A DNA stretch of 64,000 bases from Oceanospirillaceae bacterium. Its GTDB lineage: Bacteria > Pseudomonadota > Gammaproteobacteria > Pseudomonadales > Balneatricaceae. The notes beneath the pieces are model-generated. The model was not told the DNA's origin. It saw only the letters and a program-made list of their open reading frames with translations, and did not search any database. Below are positions 54,541 through 62,173 of the stretch, piece after piece (position 1 is the first letter of the stretch; each line of letters opens with the position of its first letter). The stretch spans positions 134,578 through 198,577 of the forward strand of contig DPHB01000001.1 in NCBI GenBank assembly GCA_003521845.1, read 5' to 3'. The position numbers and the translations under genes were made by a program.

Positions 54541-55467
54541 ATGACTCCAAAACAATTATCTCAGTTTTTATCCGTATGCCGAACTGGTTCTATGTCAGCA
54601 GCGGCCCAGCAGCTAAACATTGCCCAACCGGCGTTAAGTAAACAAATAGGACAGTTGGAACACGAACTTGGTGTGAGTCTTTTTCAGCGCCATTCTCGTG
54701 GCGTTACCTTAACCAAACCTGGTGCACGCTTGCGTGAAGAGGCGGCTGAATTTATTCGCCGCATGGAAAATATAAAGCTCTCCATTCGTGAGGAAGAAAA
54801 CGAAATTTCAGGCTCGGTGGAAATCGGCGTTATTTCTTCCTTGGCCCCTACTATTGCAGCTGAATTATATCCACGTATTGAAAGGGATTTTCCTAATATT
54901 TCTTTAAAAATTGTTGATCATACTTCCAGTAGGGCTATTGAAGCGCTCAACAACCAAGATGTAGACCTTTCCATAGTGCCTTATTCGGCCAAGGATTTAG
55001 CTAATGCTGAGTCCTTGCCTTTGTTCGAGGAGTCATTTTATTTTGTTAGCCAGATGAGCATTGGCGCCACAAACGCGCCTATCCATTTGGTTGACGCATT
55101 GCACATGCCCTTAGTTTTGCCCGTTGTAAGCCATGACTTGCGCCAACGTGTAGAAGATATGGCCCACAACACCGGTGCAGAAGTAAACGTGAAGTATGAA
55201 ACGAGCAGTATTAACGTTATCGGCCGCTTGGTGGAAGAGGGCTTGGCAAGTAGCATTGCTCCTATAAGTTTCTGGCAGGATAAGCTTCGACAAGGCCTTA
55301 TGGTGGCTAGGCCAATTATAGAACCCAATATGACGCGGGTGCATTCCTTGTGTTGGAACGCTGAGCGGAAGCTTTCGCCGGCTGTATTAGTGGTGAAAGA
55401 ACGCTTGAAAATGGAAATTGCAACCATGATTGCACGGGGCAAGTTGTCAGGTAGGAGTATTGGATAA
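54541..55467 (+). CDS. LysR-family regulator
   Basis: 308 residues. The helix-turn-helix is TGSMSAAAQQLNIAQPALSKQI (about 16-38, cited in part) and the effector domain follows from about 90. It is divergent from tctC. A second inverted repeat (CATAAC-N6-GTTATG, 54510-54527) stands just before its start and may be its own site. It probably activates the tct-sulfatase operon on sensing the substrate. It is followed after a short gap by marR, so the cluster has at least two regulators. Confidence 0.9.
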   Translation: MTPKQLSQFLSVCRTGSMSAAAQQLNIAQPALSKQIGQLEHELGVSLFQRHSRGVTLTKPGARLREEAAEFIRRMENIKLSIREEENEISGSVEIGVISSLAPTIAAELYPRIERDFPNISLKIVDHTSSRAIEALNNQDVDLSIVPYSAKDLANAESLPLFEESFYFVSQMSIGATNAPIHLVDALHMPLVLPVVSHDLRQRVEDMAHNTGAEVNVKYETSSINVIGRLVEEGLASSIAPISFWQDKLRQGLMVARPIIEPNMTRVHSLCWNAERKLSPAVLVVKERLKMEIATMIARGKLSGRSIG

Positions 55468-55485
55468 TGGTTGACAAGTCAACTA
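55468..55485. promoter_or_regulatory. Second TTGA-N4-TCAA palindrome, at the lysR end / marR start
   Basis: TGGTTGA-CAAG-TCAACTA has 7-bp arms with one mismatch. It begins directly after the lysR stop and lies 40 nt before the marR start. It shares the half-site and 4-nt spacing of the tctC palindrome, consistent with autoregulation by MarR. Confidence 0.65.
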
Positions 55486-55524
55486 ATTGTGATGCAGGAT
55501 AGTTAATCCATTGTGGAATTGAAT

Positions 55525-55977
55525 ATGATCAATCTAAGTAAAAATCTCACTTTTCGTTTGAGCCGTTTGTCGCAGGAGTTTGCCAACCAAGCATCCTTTT
55601 TGTTGAAGCAACACAGCGATTTTTCTTTGAGCGAATGGCGCCTGATGGTGCTATTTGTACGGGGTAGTGTTGTTTCTTCTCGAGAAGTGATGGAACAAAC
55701 GCGTTTTGACCGTGCCCTGGTTAGCCGTTCATTAAAGAGCCTAGAAAACCAAGGTATTGTGGACGTGAAACCAGATCCTAGTGATGGTCGTAAACAGCTG
55801 GTTAGTGTTACGCCTGTTGGATTGAAGGCTTTTGAACACGCCGAAAAAGTGATGCAAAAACGTCAAGATTTGATTGTTAATCAGTATAGTTCCGCTGAAT
55901 TAGAACAGCTATTTTGCTTACTGGAACGTTTAGAGCCCGTAGCAAAACGCCGAGATATTGGTATTTTAGATGAGTAA
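55525..55977 (+). CDS. MarR-family regulator
   Basis: 150 residues from ATG 55525 (a GTG at 55513 would add four). A winged helix-turn-helix covers about 35-105: SSREVMEQTRFDRALVSRSL is the recognition helix, and DPSDGRKQLVSVTPVG is the wing. The family usually represses genes and is released by small carboxylates or phenolics. Its stop overlaps the start of the sulfatase at 55970 by 8 nt, so the two are co-transcribed. The two matching palindromes make it the best candidate for control of the tct-sulfatase operon. Confidence 0.87.
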   Translation: MINLSKNLTFRLSRLSQEFANQASFLLKQHSDFSLSEWRLMVLFVRGSVVSSREVMEQTRFDRALVSRSLKSLENQGIVDVKPDPSDGRKQLVSVTPVGLKAFEHAEKVMQKRQDLIVNQYSSAELEQLFCLLERLEPVAKRRDIGILDE

Positions 55978-57391
55978 ACAACAAAACCTAATCATTATTT
56001 TGTCCGACGAACATCAAGCCCGTGCTATGGGTTGCGTGGGGCATCCTTTCGTGAAAACCCCCCATTTAGATAAGCTTGCTGCCCGCAGCACCCTCTATAG
56101 CAACGCTTATACACCTTCGCCTATATGTGTGCCTGCAAGGGCTGCCTTTGCCACCGGCCGCTATGCCCATCAGATCAGTACCTGGGATAACGCTATGCCT
56201 TACACGGGCGATCCCAAAGGCTGGGGTCATGCCCTGCAAGACGCTGGTGTGCGGGTGGAGTCCATCGGTAAATTACACTATCGCAAGGACGATGACCCGA
56301 CAGGGTTTGATAAGCTGCATTTACCCATGCAGGTAGCGGGTGGTACGGGGATGGTATGGGCCAGTTTTCGTAAATTGGACGAACGCTTTAGCCATGGTAA
56401 ACGTATGTTAGGTGATTACATAGGCCCAGGCGAAAGCCCCTATACCCAGTATGATACTCGTATTACCGATTTGACCGTGGATTGGCTGCAGCAGGCAGCC
56501 GAACAAGAACAACCTTGGTGTCTGTATGTGGGTTTGGTAGCACCGCATTTTCCGCTGATCTGTCCACAGGAGTTCTATAACCTGTACCCAGAAGGCTCAC
56601 TGCCAGAACCCAAGTTACACCCAACAACTGGCTACCAGCGTCATCCGTGGGTGGAACTACAAAACGCCCTAATGGACAGTGAAGCCAACTTTACTGACGA
56701 AGCTGAGCGTCAGCGAGCTTTTTCGGCCTATTATGGTTTGTGTAGCTGGCTCGACAGCAATGTTGGTGAAATCATGCAAACATTGGAAGCAACGGGGCTG
56801 GCTGATAACACCACCGTGATTTATTCCAGTGACCATGGTGATAATGTTGGTGCCCGTGGCCTGTGGGGCAAATCCAATATGTACGAAGAAGCCGCGGCGG
56901 TACCGATGTTGGTGGCTCGACCTGGGCAGACTGCTGAGGTAACAACAACGCCGGTAAGCCTAGTTGATATTGCTGCCACAGTGCTGGACCATTTTAACTT
57001 GCCCGAAGATCCGGCTTATGTGGGCAACAGTTTGTATCAATTACCCGCTCATGATCAAAACCGCGTGGTGTACAGTGAGTACCATGCTGTAGGCGCAGTA
57101 ACCGGCGCCTTTATGGTGCGCCAAGGCGATTGGAAATTGATTCATTACCATGATTTTGAGCCAGAACTATTTAACCTCAATACGGATTCAGAAGAACTGA
57201 CGAATTTGTCTGCTGACCCAGCTTATGCCGACATGTTGCAGCATATGTATGCCATTCTGGCGGAAATTTGCGATACCAAACAGGTGGAATGGCAGGCCCA
57301 TGAAGATCAAGATGCCATGATTGAAGCCTATGGTGGGCGTGAGGTTGCCATCACTTTGGGTGCGCCAGCGGCAACGCCAGCACCGAAGTAA
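55970..57391 (+). CDS. Cytoplasmic type I sulfatase, choline-sulfatase-like
   Basis: 473 residues. Metal residues are in LSDEHQA (Asp13) and SSDHGDNVGARG. The formylglycine motif is CVPAR with Cys53. There is no signal peptide. It differs from the two operon sulfatases: the motif context is PSPICVPARAAFATGRYAHQ, and the mid region GKLHYR resembles choline-O-sulfatase and related enzymes. No betaine aldehyde or choline dehydrogenase is adjacent, so choline sulfate is only one possible substrate. Co-transcribed with marR on the plus strand. Confidence 0.85.
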   Translation: MSKQQNLIIILSDEHQARAMGCVGHPFVKTPHLDKLAARSTLYSNAYTPSPICVPARAAFATGRYAHQISTWDNAMPYTGDPKGWGHALQDAGVRVESIGKLHYRKDDDPTGFDKLHLPMQVAGGTGMVWASFRKLDERFSHGKRMLGDYIGPGESPYTQYDTRITDLTVDWLQQAAEQEQPWCLYVGLVAPHFPLICPQEFYNLYPEGSLPEPKLHPTTGYQRHPWVELQNALMDSEANFTDEAERQRAFSAYYGLCSWLDSNVGEIMQTLEATGLADNTTVIYSSDHGDNVGARGLWGKSNMYEEAAAVPMLVARPGQTAEVTTTPVSLVDIAATVLDHFNLPEDPAYVGNSLYQLPAHDQNRVVYSEYHAVGAVTGAFMVRQGDWKLIHYHDFEPELFNLNTDSEELTNLSADPAYADMLQHMYAILAEICDTKQVEWQAHEDQDAMIEAYGGREVAITLGAPAATPAPK

Positions 57392-57428
57392 CGCTTTCAT
57401 TCATAGTTAGGGACCCTAGGAGTTAATT

Positions 57429-57634
57429 ATGCCAATCGTTAATATTGATCTACTTGAAGGTCGCAGCATCGAGCAAAAAAGTCAGCTAATTAAGGCTGTG
57501 TCCATGCCATTGCCGACAGCATCGATGTACCCATAGAACGTGTACACGTCATATTACGAGATATGTCACCTCACGCATGCGGCAATGGTGGCAAAACCGT
57601 AGCCGAGCAGATGGCAGGAAAATTGTCGGACTGA
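57429..57634 (+). pseudogene. Frameshifted 4-oxalocrotonate tautomerase-family relic
   Basis: The first codons read MPIVNIDLLEGRSIEQKSQL, an intact tautomerase start with the catalytic Pro after Met and the active-site Arg. The frame breaks near 57500 (GTGTCCATGCC, one base short of GTG-ACC-GAT-GCC) and stops at TAG 57534. The remaining family sequence continues in another frame from about 57505: AIADSIDVPIERVHVILRDM, then GNGGKTVAEQMA. The second frame ends at a TGA inside the palindromic repeat at 57625. The family Trp before GNGG is a Cys. A one-base deletion plus this change indicate decay. Confidence 0.75.
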
Positions 57635-57739
57635 AGTCCGACCCACACCCCTAGGTACGAGCTTGTAGTCGGACTGAAGTCTGAAGTCCGACCTACCACC
57701 GTTAGGTACGAGCTTGTAGGTCGGGCTTTAGCCCGACAA
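57625..57739. repeat. Cluster of GTCGGACTGAAGTCCGAC palindromes
   Basis: A perfect palindrome GTCGGACTGAAGTCCGAC-type unit at 57625-57642 is followed by a degenerate copy near 57668-57693 and GTAGGTCGGGCTTTAGCCCGAC at about 57716-57737. A 14-nt spacer (TAGGTACGAGCTTG) repeats between units. The stop of the tautomerase relic and the stop of the decarboxylase gene (57728-57730) both lie inside the cluster. Confidence 0.8.
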
Positions 57740-59131
57740 CTGGTCACCAATGGTAACAATATCTTGCATCATGGTTTGTAAATGATCGGTATTGGTTTCG
57801 TCATTGGCCAAGATCAAACGAATACCGGTTTGGCCTTTGTAGTTGGCGTAATCGATAAAGGCCTTGCCGTCCTTTTGCAGGGTTTTGCAGATACCCACGT
57901 TGATTTGCTTTAAGGTTTTGGCATCCGAAATGCCAGCAGGGCGATATTGGAATAGCACGTTTAGGTATACAGCCGGGGCCAGCATGGTGAGTTTGGAATT
58001 TGCCTCAACTATTTGTACGCATTGGTCTTTCAAATCCATGAGGTAATCTACCTTATGGGCAAAGCCCTGGCTGCCTATGGCTTTCCAGCTTAGCCATACC
58101 TTTAGGGCATCGGCGCGGCGGCCACATTGAATGGAGCGCTGGCCTAGATTATAGGCGCTGTTTGCATCGGCATGGAACAGGTAATCGCCACCGCCACCGC
58201 TGCTACAGTCCTTAAGAATACCGGCATCTTTCACCAGTACAGCGGCAGCAGTAATGGGTACGTTCATTAGCTTATGGGCATCCCAAGTGAAAGAATCAGC
58301 CAGCTCACTGCCTGCAAGCAAGTGCTTGTGCTTGGCAGAGAACAGTATAGGGCCGCCCCAGGCGCCGTCTATGTGCAGCCAGATGTTGTTGGCCTTGGCG
58401 ATGGTACTAGCGGTGTATACATCATCATAGGCGCCCACCACGGTAGTGCCTACCGTAAGGCCAATGTAAAACGGAATATGACCTTGGGCTAGACTGGCGT
58501 CGACGGCCGTTTGCAAAGCTTGTGGGCACATGCGGCCGTCTTCTGAGGAGTCTACGGCAATCAAATTGTCGGTGCCCAAGCCTAGCACATGTATGGCTTT
58601 TTCGGCGGAATAGTGGGCTTGGTTAGAAACGTAGGCGACCAGAGTGCGGCCTTGGGCGCCTTTGGTTTTGTAATCTGGGCAGGCCTTGTGACGGGCTAGC
58701 ATCATGCTTATTAAGTTTGCTTGGCTACCACCCGATACCATAATGCCATCACCACCAGAGGCAGAACTGGCAAAGCCAATCAATTGATTCCATTGCTTTA
58801 TTAGCTCTAATTCCATCAAAGTGGCAACAGGCGCCATCTGATAAGTGTGCATGTTGGCATTGGCCATGGCCGTCACCCAATCACCGAGCAAGGCTGGCTC
58901 GTTTTGGCCGGAAAATAATAGCTTGTTAAAGTCGGGCTTGTAGACGGCCGGGCTGTAATATAAATAGTCTTTGATGGCTTGCTCTAGGCTGGCAACATCA
59001 CTGCCATGCTGCTGTAGGGAAACGTCCACAATTTCGGCTAGTTGCGGTGCAGATAAAGGGCGGTTGGCAGGGCGATCGGCTGGCTGCCATTCGTTAACGG
59101 CACGGGTAAGAATATCGAGCATGTCTTGCAT
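57728..59131 (-). CDS. Group II PLP decarboxylase (glutamate / cysteine sulfinate / aspartate type)
   Basis: 467 residues. PLP Lys287 is in SFTWDAHKLMNVP. The ring-stacking His173 is in NQAHYSAEKA, and Asp255 in HIDGAWGG. The region SIQCGRRADALKVWLSWKAIG is closest in pattern to animal cysteine sulfinate and glutamate decarboxylases. Possible products are hypotaurine, GABA or beta-alanine. The stop codon and last residues (LSG) are supplied by the palindromic repeat at 57716-57737, so the native end may have been replaced. No transporter is adjacent. In a sulfur-handling neighbourhood, cysteine sulfinate is attractive but unproven. Confidence 0.85.
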   Translation of the reverse strand: MQDMLDILTRAVNEWQPADRPANRPLSAPQLAEIVDVSLQQHGSDVASLEQAIKDYLYYSPAVYKPDFNKLLFSGQNEPALLGDWVTAMANANMHTYQMAPVATLMELELIKQWNQLIGFASSASGGDGIMVSGGSQANLISMMLARHKACPDYKTKGAQGRTLVAYVSNQAHYSAEKAIHVLGLGTDNLIAVDSSEDGRMCPQALQTAVDASLAQGHIPFYIGLTVGTTVVGAYDDVYTASTIAKANNIWLHIDGAWGGPILFSAKHKHLLAGSELADSFTWDAHKLMNVPITAAAVLVKDAGILKDCSSGGGGDYLFHADANSAYNLGQRSIQCGRRADALKVWLSWKAIGSQGFAHKVDYLMDLKDQCVQIVEANSKLTMLAPAVYLNVLFQYRPAGISDAKTLKQINVGICKTLQKDGKAFIDYANYKGQTGIRLILANDETNTDHLQTMMQDIVTIGDQLSG

Positions 59132-59229
59132 GAAGGAAACCTAACTCTATGGCTGGGGAAATATTCAAGGGAATTATAGGCTCTGGATAAAGCCTGTACC
59201 AATGCTAAATAGCTAACAGCTAGTTACTT

Positions 59230-60135
59230 TTAGGCATTACCATCATACAGCTGCATTAGGTGTTGCCAAAAATCCTCGGCTAAGGCTTGGCCTGGTTTGC
59301 GCAAGCGCATTAGCTCGATACGCAAGTCGATGCTGGGCAGGCCTTCGATGATGACCAGTTCTTGTGCAGCTAGTTCGCGGCTCAGTAGGCTTTTGGGCAG
59401 CCAAGCAATGCCGTGGCCTTTTAACACTAAAGCCTTGAGGGCTTCGGATAGGGCGTTTTCGTATATCAGTTGGAAGTTGACACTATCATCCAACTGGCTA
59501 AAACACTCACGTTGCAGCAGGCATTCAAAAAAGGAACCTTGGGGGTGGCCTAACAAGGGTAGCGGTTGAGCTTGGTCAGCCTGGAACAAAGTTTGGCCAT
59601 GTTGGCCTGTGGCTGTGACAGGTACGAGTTCATCCACACCGACTTGTAAGCGTTGTAGGTCTTTGTTTTGCAGTTGGGCAAAGATGTCATCGGCGGCGTA
59701 GCACAGCAAAAAGTCCCCATTGCCGGCCAAGAAACTCTCGATGCTATCGTGTAGATCGCCGGTTTCCATTTTTACGATGGCTTGATCTGCTAAGGCTGCC
59801 AAGGTGTGCATCCAATTAGGGAAAAAAGACACGGCAAGAGCTTGTTGTGAACGGAACAACAGTTGGGCCCGGTTGGCACTGATCTGTTGTACTTGGTTGC
59901 GGGCAGCCAGCATCTGCGTGATTAACTGTTGCGCTTGTTCCTTAAAGGCTTCACCGGCTGGTGTTAGGCTGGCAGGATATTGGTCGCGGTCTACCAGAGC
60001 ACAACCCAGCCAATTTTCTAGGCTGCGAATTCGGCGGCTAAAGGCCGGCTGGGTAACAAAGCGAGCCTCGGCGGCTTTAGAAAAGCTACCGTGCTTCACC
60101 AGGGCTACATAATCCTGCAACCATTTTAATTCCAT
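59230..60135 (-). CDS. LysR-family regulator (divergent from HpsN-like gene)
   Basis: 301 residues. The helix-turn-helix is GSFSKAAEARFVTQPAFSRRI (about 16-36, cited in part) and the LysR effector domain follows from about 88. It is divergent from the dehydrogenase at 60292 across 156 nt and should be its activator. No LysR box was confirmed in the gap. Confidence 0.87.
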   Translation of the reverse strand: MELKWLQDYVALVKHGSFSKAAEARFVTQPAFSRRIRSLENWLGCALVDRDQYPASLTPAGEAFKEQAQQLITQMLAARNQVQQISANRAQLLFRSQQALAVSFFPNWMHTLAALADQAIVKMETGDLHDSIESFLAGNGDFLLCYAADDIFAQLQNKDLQRLQVGVDELVPVTATGQHGQTLFQADQAQPLPLLGHPQGSFFECLLQRECFSQLDDSVNFQLIYENALSEALKALVLKGHGIAWLPKSLLSRELAAQELVIIEGLPSIDLRIELMRLRKPGQALAEDFWQHLMQLYDGNA

Positions 60136-60291
60136 TGTTGTATCCGTGTTGTTGGCAGTAGCTTTACTACTTAAAAAACAGAGCTATACCAAAAAGTAAT
60201 GGGCTTCTAGCAAAAATGGCATTGGTGTAAATGGGCCAGAAAGCACTATTATGCAGTTAAGACATCACAGCCTAATTATAAGGACCAAGAT

Positions 60292-61599
60292 ATGCAACAC
60301 CTGAAACAAGCTAGTGGCATTAGCAATACCACCGACGAGCGCATTCAGACCACGGTAAAGGGCATGCTCGCGCGTATTGAGGCCGAGGGTGAAAGTGCCG
60401 TACGGGAATATGCCGCTCAGTTCGACAACTGGCAGGGTGATTTTGTACTTAGCGATGACAAACGTGCCGAATTAATTGCGCAGGTGCCAGAGCAAACTCG
60501 ACAGGACATTCAATTCGCCTACAAGCAAGTAAAGACGTTTGCCCAAGCCCAGCGCGCTAGCTTGACGGAATTTGAAATCGAATCCGAACCCGGCGTTAAA
60601 TTAGGCCAAAAGGTGATCCCCGTTAACTGTGCAGGCTGTTATGTGCCCGGTGGCCGCTATTCCCATGCTGCCTCGGCTTTGATGAGTATTGCCACGGCCA
60701 AGGTGGCGGGGGTTGAAACCATTGTTGCTTGCTCGCCGCCAAAAGACGGCAGTATTCACCCAGCCATTGTTTATGCCATGGACCTAGCCGGTGCCGATAT
60801 CATTCTGGAAATGGGTGGTGTACATGCCGTGGCTTCCATGGCCAAGGGCCTGTTTAGTGGAGTGGCTGCGGATATCTTAGTCGGCCCTGGCAACGGTTAT
60901 GTGGCCGAAGCTAAGCGCTTGTTGTTTGGCGAAGTGGGCATTGATGTGTTTGCTGGCCCAACAGAATCAGCCATCATTGCTGATCACACAGCGGATCCTA
61001 TGACCATTGCCGTGGACTTGGTATCCCAAGCCGAGCATGGTTATGATTCCCCAGTATGGTTGTTTACCACTAGTCGTGAAATTGGCGAAGCTTTAGCGCG
61101 TTTGGTGCCCCAAGTGGCGGCCGACATGCCTAACCAAGAAGTGGTGCAGTCAGCTTGGGATAACCATGGTGAGATTATCTTGTGCGATAGCCGCGAAGAG
61201 TGTGTGGCTGTGAGTGATGATTATGCCTGTGAACATCTACAGGTAATGGCCGAAGATCTTTACTGGTGGCGTGATAACTTGCGCAACTATGGCTCTTTGT
61301 TCTTGGGAGAAGGTGCCACCGTGACCCACGGTGACAAGTGCTCTGGTACCAACCATATTTTGCCAACCAAAAAGGTTGCCCGTTATAGCGGTGGTTTGAA
61401 CGTGCATAAGTTCTTGAAGATTTTGACCTATCAAGAAATTAGCGAACAAGCTAACTTGGTGTTTAGTGCCGCCGGTTCTCGCATTTCCCGCGCTGAAGGC
61501 ATGGAAGGTCACGCCCGTGCTTGTGATTGGCGCTTGCGTAAGTACTTCCCTGATCAGCAATGGGACTTCCATGTTTATGATCAGAACAAGTACGATTAA
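60292..61599 (+). CDS. Histidinol dehydrogenase-family enzyme, HpsN-like
   Basis: 435 residues. Metal ligands Gln246, His249, Asp348 and His407 and catalytic Glu314-His315 (CEHLQV) are all present. The gene is outside any his operon and is paired with a LysR regulator. The features CYVPGGRYSHAASALMSIAT and GTNHILPTKKVARYSGGLNVHKF resemble HpsN, which oxidises 2,3-dihydroxypropane-1-sulfonate to sulfolactate, more than HisD. No other DHPS pathway gene (sulfolactate dehydrogenase, sulfo-lyase) is in the window. Alternatives are other polyol or amino-alcohol oxidations. AAGGACCAAG gives a good ribosome site. Confidence 0.8.
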   Translation: MQHLKQASGISNTTDERIQTTVKGMLARIEAEGESAVREYAAQFDNWQGDFVLSDDKRAELIAQVPEQTRQDIQFAYKQVKTFAQAQRASLTEFEIESEPGVKLGQKVIPVNCAGCYVPGGRYSHAASALMSIATAKVAGVETIVACSPPKDGSIHPAIVYAMDLAGADIILEMGGVHAVASMAKGLFSGVAADILVGPGNGYVAEAKRLLFGEVGIDVFAGPTESAIIADHTADPMTIAVDLVSQAEHGYDSPVWLFTTSREIGEALARLVPQVAADMPNQEVVQSAWDNHGEIILCDSREECVAVSDDYACEHLQVMAEDLYWWRDNLRNYGSLFLGEGATVTHGDKCSGTNHILPTKKVARYSGGLNVHKFLKILTYQEISEQANLVFSAAGSRISRAEGMEGHARACDWRLRKYFPDQQWDFHVYDQNKYD

Positions 61600-61603
61600 G
61601 CTT

Positions 61604-61650
61604 GTAGGTCGGGCTTTAGCCCGACATGTCGGACTGAAGTCCGACCTACA
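61604..61650. repeat. GTAGGTCGGGCTTTAGCCCGAC + GTCGGACTGAAGTCCGAC double hairpin
   Basis: One full double unit, GTAGGTCGGGCTTTAGCCCG followed by ACATGTCGGACTGAAGTCCG and ACCTACA, 5 nt past the HpsN-like stop. It matches the cluster at 57625-57739 and can fold as one long or two short hairpins, probably ending the transcript. Confidence 0.85.
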
Positions 61651-61673
61651 TTCCGATCTACATCACATTGCCA

Positions 61674-62171
61674 TTACTGTTGATCAGTAAGCTTAAGGGT
61701 TATTGGGCCTATTTCTGCCTTTGCAGGCAAGGTGGCTCCTTCTGCAGGAATGTCGTTGAGCTTCTGCTTAACAAAGCTGCGGCCGCCTTTTTCCCGTACT
61801 GCTTCGAACAAAATAACCCAATCACTGCCATCTGGCACACTGATGTTGGTGCTATAGGTACCGGGGCCGCGAGTAGCGCCAGTTACACCATCTAATTCAT
61901 CTACCGTTTCTTTGCCAGTGGCGCGCCACCATTGGGTAAGGTCATCTAGCCATTTGTTTTTCTTACGCGAAGACTTGGGTTTCTTTTTTAATAAGCTAAT
62001 GGTTTGCACAGGCTCTCTGTCTGCGGTTTCAATCCATATAGCCACATAGGGGCGGTGATACTTCCTAGCATCTATGTCTGGGATATCGTATTGGATGCTT
62101 AATTGTTGATCGGCCCAAGCAGATGGGGCTGCCATCAAGATGCCTGTGGTAAGTAAAATGGCACGGTGCAT
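61674..62171 (-). CDS. DUF2271 periplasmic protein
   Basis: 165 residues from ATG 62171 (AGGACTG ribosome site); the open frame upstream to 62207 overlaps the PepSY gene. A signal peptide (cut near AWA) is followed by DUF2271 features: RPYVAIWIETADREPVQTI and ATRGPGTY. It starts 2 nt after the PepSY gene stop. The PepSY-DUF2271 order is common in iron- and flavin-related clusters of marine gammaproteobacteria. Molecular function unknown. Confidence 0.83.
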   Translation of the reverse strand: MHRAILLTTGILMAAPSAWADQQLSIQYDIPDIDARKYHRPYVAIWIETADREPVQTISLLKKKPKSSRKKNKWLDDLTQWWRATGKETVDELDGVTGATRGPGTYSTNISVPDGSDWVILFEAVREKGGRSFVKQKLNDIPAEGATLPAKAEIGPITLKLTDQQ

Positions 62172-62173
62172 AA

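Noticed and set aside
60292..61599. Histidine biosynthesis hisD.
   Set aside because: No other his gene is adjacent, the gene has its own LysR regulator, and the motifs fit HpsN better.
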